This document shows, piece after piece, positions 35,574 through 48,010 of a stretch of 64,000 nt of DNA. The stretch comes from Leptasterias polaris. Lineage: Eukaryota > Echinodermata > Asteroidea > Forcipulatida > Asteriidae. How positions within the stretch are numbered: the stretch's first letter is position 1; each line of letters starts with the position of its first letter. The notes beneath the pieces were generated by a model. It was not told where the DNA came from, searched no databases, and saw nothing but the letters and a program-made list of their open reading frames with translations. Both the position numbers and the translations under genes were made by a program. The stretch is from positions 33,988-97,987 of the forward strand of contig JAZGTN010000312.1 in assembly GCA_037783415.1 (NCBI GenBank), read 5' to 3'.

Positions 35574-38500
35574 ATGCCAGTTAAATGTCCATGTTCTTCT
35601 TGCAAAAAACCGGTAAAATCAAACCAGAATGGAATACTATGCGATATATGTAATATTTGGATCCACCTAAACTGTACAAACCTGACACATAGAAATTATA
35701 CTGACCTGACAAATAGTGATGACATTTGGATATGCCCTATGTGTCTAGCTGAAAATTTACCTTTTAATAACTTAGATATTTTGGAATTTCAACATGTCAT
35801 GAATCTTCACCAAACCCCCACTCGAGATTATATAGATTCATTGATTCTTGATCCCCCCTCATTAGCCGATGAAGATATTCATGATCCAGATAACACCGTT
35901 AGAATACTACAAAATTGTGTCTATGCCAGCCCCGAAGAGTTCCTTAATCTCCAACATAGTCATTGTCCATTTGACAACAATCTCAGTTTAATACATCTTA
36001 ACATAAGAAGCCTCTCAAAAAACTTTGAAAGTTTGCGAACTCTTCTCCAGTCTCTCTCGGAATTTTCCATAATTGCCCTAACAGAGACTTGGCTTAAGGA
36101 ATCCCACAATCTAACTCAATTTTCACTTCCTGGTTACAATCTCGAAACAGTAAATAGAACTTATACAAGTGGCGGCGGTGTTGCGCTATATATAAAAAAT
36201 GATTTTAATTACGAAATCAAAAGTGATTTCTGTATTTCTACTACCGCAATGGAATCAATCTTTATTGAAGTTAAAAATGATAATGCTAAAAACATTGTAG
36301 CTGGTGCCATTTATAAACCCCCTAAAGCTAATTTTACTGACTTTGCCGATAAATTACAAAATGTTATGAGATATTTATCCTCAAACGAAAAAAAGGGGTT
36401 TATCTGTGGAGATCTTAACATAAATCTTTTGAATTCCGAAAACAACAACACTCAAGATTTCTTAGAAACAATGTATTCTCATACCTTTGTTCCTCTTGTA
36501 GATAAACCAACAAGAATTACCAAGAACTCAGCAACCTTAATAGATAATATATTTTCGAATATCTTACCAGTACCTAAATCAGTGATATTAATATCTGATT
36601 TAAGCGATCATTTGCCAGTATCAACATCAATTCCTATTAAAAACAAAACCTATAGAAAAGCTGTACATTCAGTGCGTAATTACTCTAACGAAGGGGTTGA
36701 TAGATTAAGTGCCGACTTAAACCAGGCGGACTGGTCTTCAGTCCATGAATCGAACAATGCAAATGACGCATATAGCAATTTTTATCGTATATTAATAGGC
36801 TACTACGACAAGAATATCCCCCCCAAAAAATCTCGGGCTAAGAAAATAAAATCAAACGCTCCATGGATAACGGAGTCTCTTCTTAAATCAATTAATGTTA
36901 AAAATAAATTGTATCGTAAATTTATTCGCAAACCAAATGAAGAAAATCACTCTAACTATACTAGATATAAAAATATCTTAACTAATGTTTTAAGAAATGC
37001 TAAGAAGAAATATTACTCTTCTGAGTTCAATAGAGCAAAGAATAATATCGGCAATACTTGGAAAATCATTAATGCCTTATTAAACAAAACAAACCCATCT
37101 CAAAAGTTAACAGCAATTAACGAGAATGGCAAGTTGATTAAAGACGCTACAGCAATGGCCGAACATTTTAATAGCTACTTTGCAAATATTGGGCCAAACC
37201 TTGCCCATAAGATTCCCCAGTCTAGCACCTCTTTTTTTGACTACCTCTCTGAACCCAACGAGAACTGTGTGTTTTTTACTCCTACCACTAAATATGAGGT
37301 GAAAGATATCATTGACGATCTTCCTAATAAAAAAAGTACTGGTTTAGATGATATCAATGTGACTGTTATAAAAAAATTAATTGATTGCATTATAGACCCA
37401 TTAACACATATTATCAATATGTCATTATTATCGGGAAGCTTTCCATCTGACCTGAAACTTGCAAAGGTTATTCCTATTTATAAAAGTGGTGAATCTGATC
37501 TTGTTAACAACTATAGACCAATATCAATTTTGTCTCAATTCTCAAAAATTCTTGAGAAAATTGTTTATAAACGTACAGTTGCTTTTTTACAACAAAATAA
37601 TACCTTGTCCAACGCACAATTTGGATTTAGGGCTAAGCATTCAACAACTCATGCAATATTACATCTTTGTAATACCATAACAGAAGGTTTTGAAAATTCC
37701 CAGCACACACTTGGTATTTTCCTTGATTTTTCAAAGGCATTCGATACTTTGGACCATGACATACTTCTCAATAAATTAAATCATTATGGCATCAGGGGTA
37801 CTCCATTAGCCTGGTTTCGAAGTTATCTTAACCAAAGAAAACAACATGTACTGATAAATGGATGTGTTTCCACTTCCAGAACCCCGACTTGTGGAGTCCC
37901 CCAAGGTTCAATCCTTGGTCCCCTTCTCTTTCTCCTTTATATAAATGACATTACTAAATCATCGGATATCTTATCATTCATTCTCTTCGCTGATGATTCC
38001 AATATATTTTATAGCCATAAAAATAGTCTCATTCTTGTAGATACTGTCAATTCAGAGTTAAACAAAATAAATGACTGGATAAGGGCAAACAAACTCTCCT
38101 TAAATCTAAGAAAAACTTCGTGCATGTTATTTAGCAATTCCCTAAAAAAACTGCCGAAAGAAATCTGCATTGATAACTTCAAGATTAACGAAACAAATTC
38201 TACCAAGTTTCTAGGTATTTTTATAGATAATAAACTCTCATGGAAAACACACATAGATTACATATGTAAAGTAATTTCCAAAAATATTGGTGTGATTAAT
38301 CGCCTGAAGCATTTACTTCCGAATGATATTTGTATCATGTTGTACAACAGTTTGATTTTATCCTACATTAACTATGGTATATTAGCGTGGGGTAATGCTT
38401 GTAATCAATATGTTTCTCGAATACTACTTCTTCAAAAAAGAGTTATTCGCATTATTTCTCATTCAGACTATCGAGCTCACACTGACCCTCTCTTTAAACA

Positions 38501-38813
38501 TTACGAAATACTAAAAGTGAATGATATTTATCTCTACCAACTAGGCATATTTATGTTTCAATTATCAAAAAATAATGTTCCAAAGTGTTTACAATCGCCC
38601 TTCATAAAAAATGAACACCTCCATAGCCACTATACCAGGCAGGTCCATCACTTCCATCTCCAAGCAATTCGTACAAATATTGGGAAGAAATGTATCACAT
38701 TCGAAGGCCCAAAGCTATGGAATTCGCTTGTTCCTAATTTGAAAAGTCAAGAAAGGTTACCAGCATTTAAAACAGAGTTTAAAACTTTCCTCCTTGATAA
38801 ATACGCCGATTAA
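35574..38813 (+). CDS. LINE ORF2: PHD finger, APE endonuclease and reverse transcriptase (1,079 aa)
   Basis: Nicks target DNA and copies the element RNA onto the nick (target-primed reverse transcription). I start at 35,574 (MPVKCPC) because the frame upstream encodes only a poly-T-derived hydrophobic run. A PHD-type C4HC3 finger spans residues 7-57 (C7, C10, C23, C26, H31, C34, C54, C57, with W52). The APE endonuclease covers about 137-355: HLNIRS (N143), LTETW (E171), AIYKPP, GDLNIN (D280, N282) and SDH (344-346). The reverse transcriptase covers about 575-850: NYRPISIL, FLDFSKAFD (D718), GVPQGSILGP and FADD (805-808). A C-terminal domain runs to 1,079. All key residues are present and there is no frameshift. 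A PHD fused to ORF2 is notable, because in many CR1 elements the zinc finger sits in ORF1. Confidence 0.93.
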   Translation: MPVKCPCSSCKKPVKSNQNGILCDICNIWIHLNCTNLTHRNYTDLTNSDDIWICPMCLAENLPFNNLDILEFQHVMNLHQTPTRDYIDSLILDPPSLADEDIHDPDNTVRILQNCVYASPEEFLNLQHSHCPFDNNLSLIHLNIRSLSKNFESLRTLLQSLSEFSIIALTETWLKESHNLTQFSLPGYNLETVNRTYTSGGGVALYIKNDFNYEIKSDFCISTTAMESIFIEVKNDNAKNIVAGAIYKPPKANFTDFADKLQNVMRYLSSNEKKGFICGDLNINLLNSENNNTQDFLETMYSHTFVPLVDKPTRITKNSATLIDNIFSNILPVPKSVILISDLSDHLPVSTSIPIKNKTYRKAVHSVRNYSNEGVDRLSADLNQADWSSVHESNNANDAYSNFYRILIGYYDKNIPPKKSRAKKIKSNAPWITESLLKSINVKNKLYRKFIRKPNEENHSNYTRYKNILTNVLRNAKKKYYSSEFNRAKNNIGNTWKIINALLNKTNPSQKLTAINENGKLIKDATAMAEHFNSYFANIGPNLAHKIPQSSTSFFDYLSEPNENCVFFTPTTKYEVKDIIDDLPNKKSTGLDDINVTVIKKLIDCIIDPLTHIINMSLLSGSFPSDLKLAKVIPIYKSGESDLVNNYRPISILSQFSKILEKIVYKRTVAFLQQNNTLSNAQFGFRAKHSTTHAILHLCNTITEGFENSQHTLGIFLDFSKAFDTLDHDILLNKLNHYGIRGTPLAWFRSYLNQRKQHVLINGCVSTSRTPTCGVPQGSILGPLLFLLYINDITKSSDILSFILFADDSNIFYSHKNSLILVDTVNSELNKINDWIRANKLSLNLRKTSCMLFSNSLKKLPKEICIDNFKINETNSTKFLGIFIDNKLSWKTHIDYICKVISKNIGVINRLKHLLPNDICIMLYNSLILSYINYGILAWGNACNQYVSRILLLQKRVIRIISHSDYRAHTDPLFKHYEILKVNDIYLYQLGIFMFQLSKNNVPKCLQSPFIKNEHLHSHYTRQVHHFHLQAIRTNIGKKCITFEGPKLWNSLVPNLKSQERLPAFKTEFKTFLLDKYAD

Positions 38814-39021
38814 AATTAAATTAATAAGTAAAATTTTTGTATGAATGGCCGTTCTTACCTGCCACTGTAGCTTTGCATTGTTAACTAATCTTCTTGCCAT
38901 ATTTGCCTAATTTTCTTATCTTAACTCGCTTCGTTGCTTTGTTTGTTGAACTTACTTACTGCTCAACATATTAGTTGCTTTACTTTATCTTAATACTGAC
39001 CATTCCTGCTCTTCTGGTTTG

Positions 39022-39048
39022 TTTATATTGTTTATATTGTTTATATTG
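39022..39048 (+). repeat. Three copies of a 9-bp direct repeat in the LINE 3' UTR
   Basis: tttatattg repeated three times without interruption. Likely a local slippage product. Confidence 0.85.
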
Positions 39049-39164
39049 ATTTGCTGACTTTATTTTATTTACTTATAATAAAAGTCTGGCTCATATTACT
39101 CTTACTTGCATTATTAATTAATTTTGTTAACTTTATAATCTGACTTAATATTTTATACTGAGGA

Positions 39165-39199
39165 AGCTCACACTCGATAAGCTTTGCTTCTTGTGAGCT
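39165..39199 (+). promoter_or_regulatory. LINE 3' stem-loop
   Basis: AGCTCACA (39,165-39,172) pairs with TGTGAGCT (39,192-39,199). Inside the loop AAGC (39,179-39,182) can pair with GCTT (39,186-39,189). A stem-loop close to the terminal repeat fits the 3' recognition structures known for some LINEs; the role here is inferred. Confidence 0.55.
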
Positions 39200-39270
39200 C
39201 CCCCCCATACTACCTTATTATATTTCAGTGTATTAGTAAATTGTAATTCATTTTGAGTATGGAAATAAAG

Positions 39271-39295
39271 TGAACTGAACTGAACTGAACTGAAC
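39271..39295 (+). repeat. LINE terminal repeat (TGAAC)5
   Basis: Five exact TGAAC units end the element. The last C overlaps the CACCTG target copy. Such a tail replaces poly(A) in CR1/L2-type LINEs. Confidence 0.88.
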
Positions 39296-39300
39296 ACCTG
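39295..39300. repeat. Target site duplication CACCTG, right
   Basis: Matches 34,114-34,119 and continues directly into ggagtc of the interrupted satellite unit. Confidence 0.75.
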
Positions 39301-42300
39301 GGAGTCTACTTCACTTACTGAGACTGGTGTGCTGAAGTGGGGTGACATCATGACCCTGCTCACCTGGGAGTCTACTTCACTTACTGAGACTGGTGTGCTG
39401 AAGTGGGTTGACATGACCCTGCTCACCTGGGAGTCTACTTCACTTACTGAGACTGGTGTGCTGAAGTGGGGTGACATGACCCTGCTCACCTGGGAGTCTA
39501 CTTCACTTACTGAGACTGGTGTGCTAAAGTGGGTTGACATCATGACCCTGCTCACCTGGGAGTCTACTTCACTTACTGAGACTGGTGTGCTGAAGTGGGT
39601 TGACATGACCCTGCTCACCTGGGAGTCTACTTCACTTACTGAGACTGGTGTGCTAAAGTGGGTTGACATCATGACCCTGCTCACCTGGGAGTCTACTTCA
39701 CTTACTGAGACTGGTGTGCTGAAGTGGGTTGACATGACCCTGCTCACCTGGGAGTCTACTTCACTTACTGAGACTGGTGTGCTAAAGTGGGGTGACATCA
39801 TGACCCTGCTCACCTGGGAGTCTACTTCACTTACTGAGACTGGTGTGCTGAAGTGGGTTGACATGACCGTGCTCACCTGGGAGTCTACTTCACTTACTGA
39901 GACTGGTGTGCTAAAGTGGGTTGACATGACCCTGCTCACCTGGGAGTCTACTTCACTTACTGAGACTGGTGTGCTGAAGTGGGTTGACATGACCCTGCTC
40001 ACCTGGGAGTCTACTTCACTTACTGAGACTGGTGTGCTCAAGTGGGGTGACATCATGACCCTGCTCACCTGGGAGTCTACTTCACTTACTGAGACTGGTG
40101 TGCTGAAGTGGGGTGACATGACCCTGCTCACCTGGGAGTCTACTTCACTTACTGAGACTGGTGTGCAGAAGTGTGGTGACATGACCCTGCTCACCTGGGA
40201 GTCTACTTCACTTACTGAGACTGGTGTGCTAAAGTGGGTTGACATGACCCTGCTCACCTGGGAGTCTACTTCACTTACTGAGACTGGTGTGCTGAAGTGG
40301 GTTGACATGACCCTGCTCACCTGGGAGTCTACTTCACTTACTGAGACTGGTGTGCTGAAGTGGGTTGACATGACCCTGCTCACCTGGGAGTCTACTTCAC
40401 TTACTGAGACTGGTGTGCTGAAGTGGGGTGACATCATGACCCTGCTCACCTGGGAGTCTACTTCACTTACTGAGACTGGTGTGCTGAAGTGGGTTGACAT
40501 GACCCTGCTCACCTGAGAGTCTACTTCACTTACTGAGACTGGTGTGCTCAAGTGGGGTGACATCATGACCCTGCTCACCTGGGAGTCTACTTCACTTACT
40601 GAGACTGGTGTGCTGAAGTGGGGTGACATCATGACCCTGCTCACCTGGGAGTCTACTTCACTTACTGAGACTGGTGTGCTAAAGTGGGTTGACATGACGC
40701 TGCTCACCTGGGAGTCTACTTCACTTACTGAGACTGGTGTGCTGAAGTGGGTTGGCATGACCCTGCTCACCTGGGAGTCTACTTCACTTACTGAGACTGG
40801 TGTGCTCAAGTGGGGTGACATCATGACCCTGCTCACCTGGGAGTCTACTTCACTTACTGAGACTGGTGTGCTCAAGTGGGGTGACATCATGACCCTGCTC
40901 ACCTGGGAGTCTACTTCACTTACTGAGACTGGTGTGCTGAAGTGGGGTGACATGACCCTGCTCACCTGGGAGTCTACTTCACTTACTGAGACTGGTGTGC
41001 TAAAGTGGGTTGACATGACCCTGCTCACCTGGGAGTCTACTTCACTTACTGAGACTGGTGTGCTGAAGTGGGTTGACATGACCCTGCTCACCTGGGAGTC
41101 TACTTCACTTACTGAGACTGGTGTGCTAAAGTGGGTTGACATCATGACCCTGCTCACCTGGGAGTCTACTTCACTTACTGAGACTGGTGTGCTGAAGTGG
41201 GTTGACATGACCCTGGTCACCTGGGAGTCTACTTCACTTACTGAGACTGGTGTGCTCAAGTGGGGTGACATCATGACCTTGCTCACCTGGGAGTCTACTT
41301 CACTTACTGAGACTGGTGTGCTGAAGTGGGGTGACATGACCCTGCTCACCTGGGAGTCTACTTCACTTACTGAGACTGGTGTGCAGAAGTGTGGTGACAT
41401 GACCCTGCTCACCTGGGAGTCTACTTCACTTACTGAGACTGGTGTGCTAAAGTGGGTTGACATGACCCTGCTCACCTGGGAGTCTACTTCACTTACTGAG
41501 ACTGGTGTGCTGAAGTGGGTTGACATGACCCTGCTCACCTGGGAGTCTACTTCACTTACTGAGACTGGTGTGCTGAAGTGGGGTGACATCATGACCCTGC
41601 TCACCTGGGAGTCTACTTCACTTACTGAGACTGGTGTGCTAAAGTGGGGTGACATCATGACCCTGCTCACCTGGGAGTCTACTTCACTTACTGAGACTGG
41701 TGTGCTGAAGTGGGTTGACATCATGACCCTGCTCACCTGGGAGTCTACTTCACTTACTGAGACTGGTGTGCTGAAGTGGGGTGACATGACCCTGCTCACC
41801 TGGGAGTCTACTTCACTTACTGAGACTGGTGTGCAGAAGTGTGGTGACATGACCCTGCTCACCTGGGAGTCTACTTCACTTACTGAGACTGGTGTGCTAA
41901 AGTGGGTTGACATGACCCTGCTCACCTGGGAGTCTACTTCACTTACTGAGACTGGTGTGCTGAAGTGGGTTGACATGACCCTGCTCACCTGGGAGTCTAC
42001 TTCACTTACTGAGACTGGTGTGCTGAAGTGGGTTGACATGACCCTGCTCACCTGGGAGTCTACTTCACTTACTGAGACTGGTGTGCTGAAGTGGGGTGAC
42101 ATCATGACCCTGCTCACCTGGGAGTCTACTTCACTTACTGAGACTGGTGTGCTGAAGTGGGTTGACATGACCCTGCTCACCTGGGAGTCTACTTCACTTA
42201 CTGAGACTGGTGTGCTGAAGTGGGGTGACATGACCCTGCTCACCTGGGAATCTACTTCACTTACTGAGACTGGTGTGCTAAAGTGGGTTGACATCATGAC

Positions 42301-43619
42301 CCTGCTCACCTGGGAGTCTACTTCACTTACTGAGACTGGTGTGCTGAAGTGGGTTGACATGACCCTGCTCACCTGGGAGTCTACTTCACTTACTGAGACT
42401 GGTGTGCTAAAGTGGGGTGACATCATGACCCTGCTCACCTGGGAGTCTACTTCTCTTACTGAGACTGGTGTGCTGAAGTGGGTTGACATGACCGTGCTCA
42501 CCTGGGAGTCTACTTCACTTACTGAGACTGGTGTGCTAAAGTGGGTTGACATGACCCTGCTCACCTGGGAGTCTACTTCACTTACTGAGACTGGTGTGCT
42601 GAAGTGGGATGACATGACCCTGCTCACCTGGGAGTCTACTTCACTTACTGAGACTGGTGTGCTGAAGTGGGGTGACATCATGACCCTGCTCACCTGGGAG
42701 TCTACTTCACTTACTGAGACTGGTGTGCTGAAGTGGGGTGACATGACCCTGCTCACCTGGGAGTCTACTTCACTTACTGAGACTGGTGTGCAGAAGTGTG
42801 GTGACATGACCCTGCTCACCTGGGAGTCTACTTCACTTACTGAGACTGGTGTGCTAAAGTGGGTTGACATGACCCTGCTCACCTGGGAGTCTACTTCACT
42901 TACTGAGACTGGTGTGCTGAAGTGGGTTGACATGACCCTGCTCACCTGGGAGTCTACTTCACTTACTGAGACTGGTGTGCTGAAGTGGGGTGACATCATG
43001 ACCCTGCTCACCTGGGAGTCTACTTCACTTACTGAGACTGGTGTGCTAAAGTGGGGTGACATCATGACCCTGCTCACCTGGGAGTCTACTTCACTTACTG
43101 AGACTGGTGTGCTGAAGTGGGTTGACATCATGACCCTGCTCACCTGGGAGTCTACTTCACTTACTGAGACTGGTGTGCTGAAGTGGGGTGACATGACCCT
43201 GCTCACCTGGGAGTCTACTTCACTTACTGAGACTGGTGTGCAGAAGTGTGGTGACATGACCCTGCTCACCTGGGAGTCTACTTCACTTACTGAGACTGGT
43301 GTGCTAAAGTGGGTTGACATGACCCTGCTCACCTGGGAGTCTACTTCACTTACTGAGACTGGTGTGCTGAAGTGGGTTGACATGACCCTGCTCACCTGGG
43401 AGTCTACTTCACTTACTGAGACTGGTGTACTGAAGTGGGTTGACATGACCCTGCTCACCTGGGAGTCTACTTCACTTACTGAGACTGGTGTGCTGAAGTG
43501 GGTTGACATGACCCTGCTCACCTGGGAATCTACTTCACTTACTGAGACTGGTGTGCTGAAGTGGGTTGACATGACCCTGCTCACCTGGGAGTCTACTTCA
43601 CTTACTGAGACTGGTGTGC

Positions 43620-46600
43620 TGAAGTGGGGTGACATGACCCTGCTCACCTGGGAGTCTACTTCACTTACTGATACTGGTGTGCTAAAGTGGGTTGACATCA
43701 TGACCCTGCTCACCTGGGAGTCTACTTCACTTACTGAGACTGGTGTGCTGAAGTGGGTTGACATGACCCTGCTCACCTGGGAGTCTACTTCACTTACTGA
43801 GACTGGTGTGCTAAAGTGGGTTGACATCATGACCCTGCTCACCTGGGAGTCTACTTCACTTACTGAGACTGGTGTGCTGAAGTGGGTTGACATGACCCTG
43901 CTCACCTGGGAGTCTACTTCACTTACTGAGACTGGTGTGCTAAAGTGGGGTGACATCATGACCCTGCTCACCTGGGAGTCTACTTCACTTACTGAGACTG
44001 GTGTGCTGAAGTGGGTTGACATGACCGTGCTCACCTGGGAGTCTACTTCACTTACTGAGACTGGTGTGCTAAAGTGGGTTGACATGACCCTGCTCACCTG
44101 GGAGTCTACTTCACTTACTGAGACTGGTGTGCTGAAGTGGGTTGACATGACCCTGCTCACCTGGGAGTCTACTTCACTTACTGAGACTGGTGTGCTCAAG
44201 TGGGGTGACATCATGACCCTGCTCACCTGGGAGTCTACTTCACTTACTGAGACTGGTGTGCTGAAGTGGGGTGACATGACCCTGCTCACCTGGGAGTCTA
44301 CTTCACTTACTGAGACTGGTGTGCAGAAGTGTGGTGACATGACCCTGCTCACCTGGGAGTCTACTTCACTTACTGAGACTGGTGTGCTAAAGTGGGTTGA
44401 CATGACCCTGCTCACCTGGGAGTCTACTTCACTTACTGAGACTGGTGTGCTGAAGTGGGTTGACATGACCCTGCTCACCTGGGAGTCTACTTCACTTACT
44501 GAGACTGGTGTGCTGAAGTGGGTTGACATGACCCTGCTCACCTGGGAGTCTACTTCACTTACTGAGACTGGTGTGCTGAAGTGGGGTGACATCATGACCC
44601 TGCTCACCTGGGAGTCTACTTCACTTACTGAGACTGGTGTGCTGAAGTGGGTTGACATGACCCTGCTCACCTGAGAGTCTACTTCACTTACTGAGACTGG
44701 TGTGCTCAAGTGGGGTGACATCATGACCCTGCTCACCTGGGAGTCTACTTCACTTACTGAGACTGGTGTGCTGAAGTGGGGTGACATCATGACCCTGCTC
44801 ACCTGGGAGTCTACTTCACTTACTGAGACTGGTGTGCTGAAGTGGGGTGACATCATGACCCTGCTCACCTGGGAGTCTACTTCACTTACTGAGACTGGTG
44901 TGCTGAAGTGGGTTGACATGACCCTGCTCACCTGGGAGTCTACTTCACTTACTGAGACTGGTGTGCTAAAGTGGGTTGACATGACGCTGCTCACCTGGGA
45001 GTCTACTTCACTTACTGAGACTGGTGTGCTGAAGTGGGTTGGCATGACCCTGCTCACCTGGGAGTCTACTTCACTTACTGAGACTGGTGTGCTCAAGTGG
45101 GGTGACATCATGACCCTGCTCACCTGGGAGTCTACTTCACTTACTGAGACTGGTGTGCTCAAGTGGGGTGACATCATGACCCTGCTCACCTGGGAGTCTA
45201 CTTCACTTACTGAGACTGGTGTGCTGAAGTGGGGTGACATGACCCTGCTAACCTGGGAGTCTACTTCACTTACTGAGACTGGTGTGCTAAAGTGGGTTGA
45301 CATGACCCTGCTCACCTGGGAGTCTACTTCACTTACTGAGACTGGTGTGCTGAAGTGGGTTGACATGACCCTGCTCACCTGGGAGTCTACTTCACTTACT
45401 GAGACTGGTGTGCTAAAGTGGGGTGACATCATGACCCTGCTCACCTGGGAGTCTACTTCACTTACTGAGACTGGTGTGCTGAAGTGGGTTGACATGACCG
45501 TGCTCACCTGAGAGTCTACTTCACTTACTGAGACTGGTGTGCTGAAGTGGGTTGACATGACCCTGCTCACCTGGGAGTCTACTTCACTTACTGAGACTGG
45601 TGTGCTGAAGTGGGGTGACATGACCCTGCTCACCTGGGAGTCTACTTCACTTACTGAGACTGGTGTGCAGAAGTGTGGTGACATGACCCTGCTCACCTGG
45701 GAGTCTACTTCACTTACTGAGACTGGTGTGCTAAAGTGGGTTGACATGACCCTGCTCACCTGGGAGTCTACTTCACTTACTGAGACTGGTGTGCTGAAGT
45801 GGGTTGACATGACCCTGCTCACCTGGGAGTCTACTTCACTTACTGAGACTGGTGTACTGAAGTGGGTTGACATGACCCTGCTCACCTGGGAGTCTACTTC
45901 ACTTACTGAGACTGGTGTGCTGAAGTGGGGTGACATCATGACCCTGCTCACCTGGGAGTCTACTTCACTTACTGAGACTGGTGTGCTGAAGTGGGGTGAC
46001 ATGACCCTGCTCACCTGGGAGTCTACTTCACTTACTGATACTGGTGTGCTAAAGTGGGTTGACATCATGACCCTGCTCACCTGGGAGTCTACTTCACTTA
46101 CTGAGACTGGTGTGCTGAAGTGGGTTGACATGACCCTGCTCACCTGGGAGTCTACTTCACTTACTGAGACTGGTGTGCTAAAGTGGGTTGACATCATGAC
46201 CCTGCTCACCTGGGAGTCTACTTCACTTACTGAGACTGGTGTGCTGAAGTGGGTTGACATGACCCTGCTCACCTGGGAGTCTACTTCACTTACTGAGACT
46301 GGTGTGCTAAAGTGGGGTGACATCATGACCCTGCTCACCTGGGAGTCTACTTCACTTACTGAGACTGGTGTGCTGAAGTGGGTTGACATGACCGTGCTCA
46401 CCTGGGAGTCTACTTCACTTACTGAGACTGGTGTGCTAAAGTGGGTTGACATGACCCTGCTCACCTGGGAGTCTACTTCACTTACTGAGACTGGTGTGCT
46501 GAAGTGGGTTGACATGACCCTGCTCACCTGGGAGTCTACTTCACTTACTGAGACTGGTGTGCTCAAGTGGGGTGACATCATGACCCTGCTCACCTGGGAG

Positions 46601-48010
46601 TCTACTTCACTTACTGAGACTGGTGTGCTGAAGTGGGGTGACATGACCCTGCTCACCTGGGAGTCTACTTCACTTACTGAGACTGGTGTGCAGAAGTGTG
46701 GTGACATGACCCTGCTCACCTGGGAGTCTACTTCACTTACTGAGACTGGTGTGCTAAAGTGGGTTGACATGACCCTGCTCACCTGGGAGTCTACTTCACT
46801 TACTGAGACTGGTGTGCTGAAGTGGGTTGACATGACCCTGCTCACCTGGGAGTCTACTTCACTTACTGAGACTGGTGTGCTGAAGTGGGTTGACATGACC
46901 CTGCTCACCTGGGAGTCTACTTCACTTACTGAGACTGGTGTGCTGAAGTGGGGTGACATCATGACCCTGCTCACCTGGGAGTCTACTTCACTTACTGAGA
47001 CTGGTGTGCTGAAGTGGGTTGACATGACCCTGCTCACCTGAGAGTCTACTTCACTTACTGAGACTGGTGTGCTCAAGTGGGGTGACATCATGACCCTGCT
47101 CACCTGGGAGTCTACTTCACTTACTGAGACTGGTGTGCTGAAGTGGGGTGACATCATGACCCTGCTCACCTGGGAGTCTACTTCACTTACTGAGACTGGT
47201 GTGCTGAAGTGGGGTGACATCATGACCCTGCTCACCTGGGAGTCTACTTCACTTACTGAGACTGGTGTGCTGAAGTGGGTTGACATGACCCTGCTCACCT
47301 GGGAGTCTACTTCACTTACTGAGACTGGTGTGCTAAAGTGGGTTGACATGACGCTGCTCACCTGGGAGTCTACTTCACTTACTGAGACTGGTGTGCTGAA
47401 GTGGGTTGGCATGACCCTGCTCACCTGGGAGTCTACTTCACTTACTGAGACTGGTGTGCTCAAGTGGGGTGACATCATGACCCTGCTCACCTGGGAGTCT
47501 ACTTCACTTACTGAGACTGGTGTGCTCAAGTGGGGTGACATCATGACCCTGCTCACCTGGGAGTCTACTTCACTTACTGAGACTGGTGTGCTGAAGTGGG
47601 GTGACATGACCCTGCTCACCTGGGAGTCTACTTCACTTACTGAGACTGGTGTGCTAAAGTGGGTTGACATGACCCTGCTCACCTGGGAGTCTACTTCACT
47701 TACTGAGACTGGTGTGCTGAAGTGGGTTGACATGACCCTGCTCACCTGGGAGTCTACTTCACTTACTGAGACTGGTGTGCTAAAGTGGGGTGACATCATG
47801 ACCCTGCTCACCTGGGAGTCTACTTCACTTACTGAGACTGGTGTGCTGAAGTGGGTTGACATGACCGTGCTCACCTGAGAGTCTACTTCACTTACTGAGA
47901 CTGGTGTGCTGAAGTGGGTTGACATGACCCTGCTCACCTGGGAGTCTACTTCACTTACTGAGACTGGTGTGCTGAAGTGGGGTGACATGACCCTGCTCAC
48001 CTGGGAGTCT
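43620..48010 (+). repeat. Higher-order tandem duplication, 2,367-bp offset (block C)
   Basis: About 43,620-45,640 matches 45,987-48,010 at an offset of 2,367 bp. Shared markers are ctgatactgg (43,671 and 46,038), gtgcagaagtgtgg (44,324 and 46,691) and the same order of TGA-type units (44,674 and 47,041; 45,511 and 47,878). The offset equals that of the block A/B duplication, but the marker units differ. Confidence 0.82.

Larger units (their letters stand above)
38814..39270 (+). other. LINE 3' UTR
   Basis: Non-coding AT-rich tail of the LINE. It contains three direct copies of tttatattg (39,022-39,048), a stem-loop (39,165-39,199), a C run, and AATAAA at 39,264-39,269 just before the terminal repeat. 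Its 3' end is expected to carry the signal recognised by the element's own reverse transcriptase. Confidence 0.75.
34120..39294 (+). mobile_element. Full-length CR1/L2-group non-LTR retrotransposon (LINE)
   Basis: A 5,175-bp insertion in the satellite with a 165-bp 5' UTR, ORF1 (34,285-35,184), ORF2 (35,574-38,813), a 3' UTR with stem-loop, and a TGAAC-repeat tail instead of poly(A). It is flanked by CACCTG. ORF2 has an APE-type endonuclease and a LINE reverse transcriptase. A short tandem-repeat tail with no poly(A) is typical of the CR1/L2/Crack/Daphne part of the Jockey supergroup; the exact clade needs a tree. Both frames are uninterrupted, so the copy is young and may be autonomous. Confidence 0.9.

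Noticed and set aside
37459..38254. Small frames inside ORF2 (37,459-37,680 plus; 38,009-38,254 minus)
   Set aside because: Shadows of the reverse transcriptase frame.
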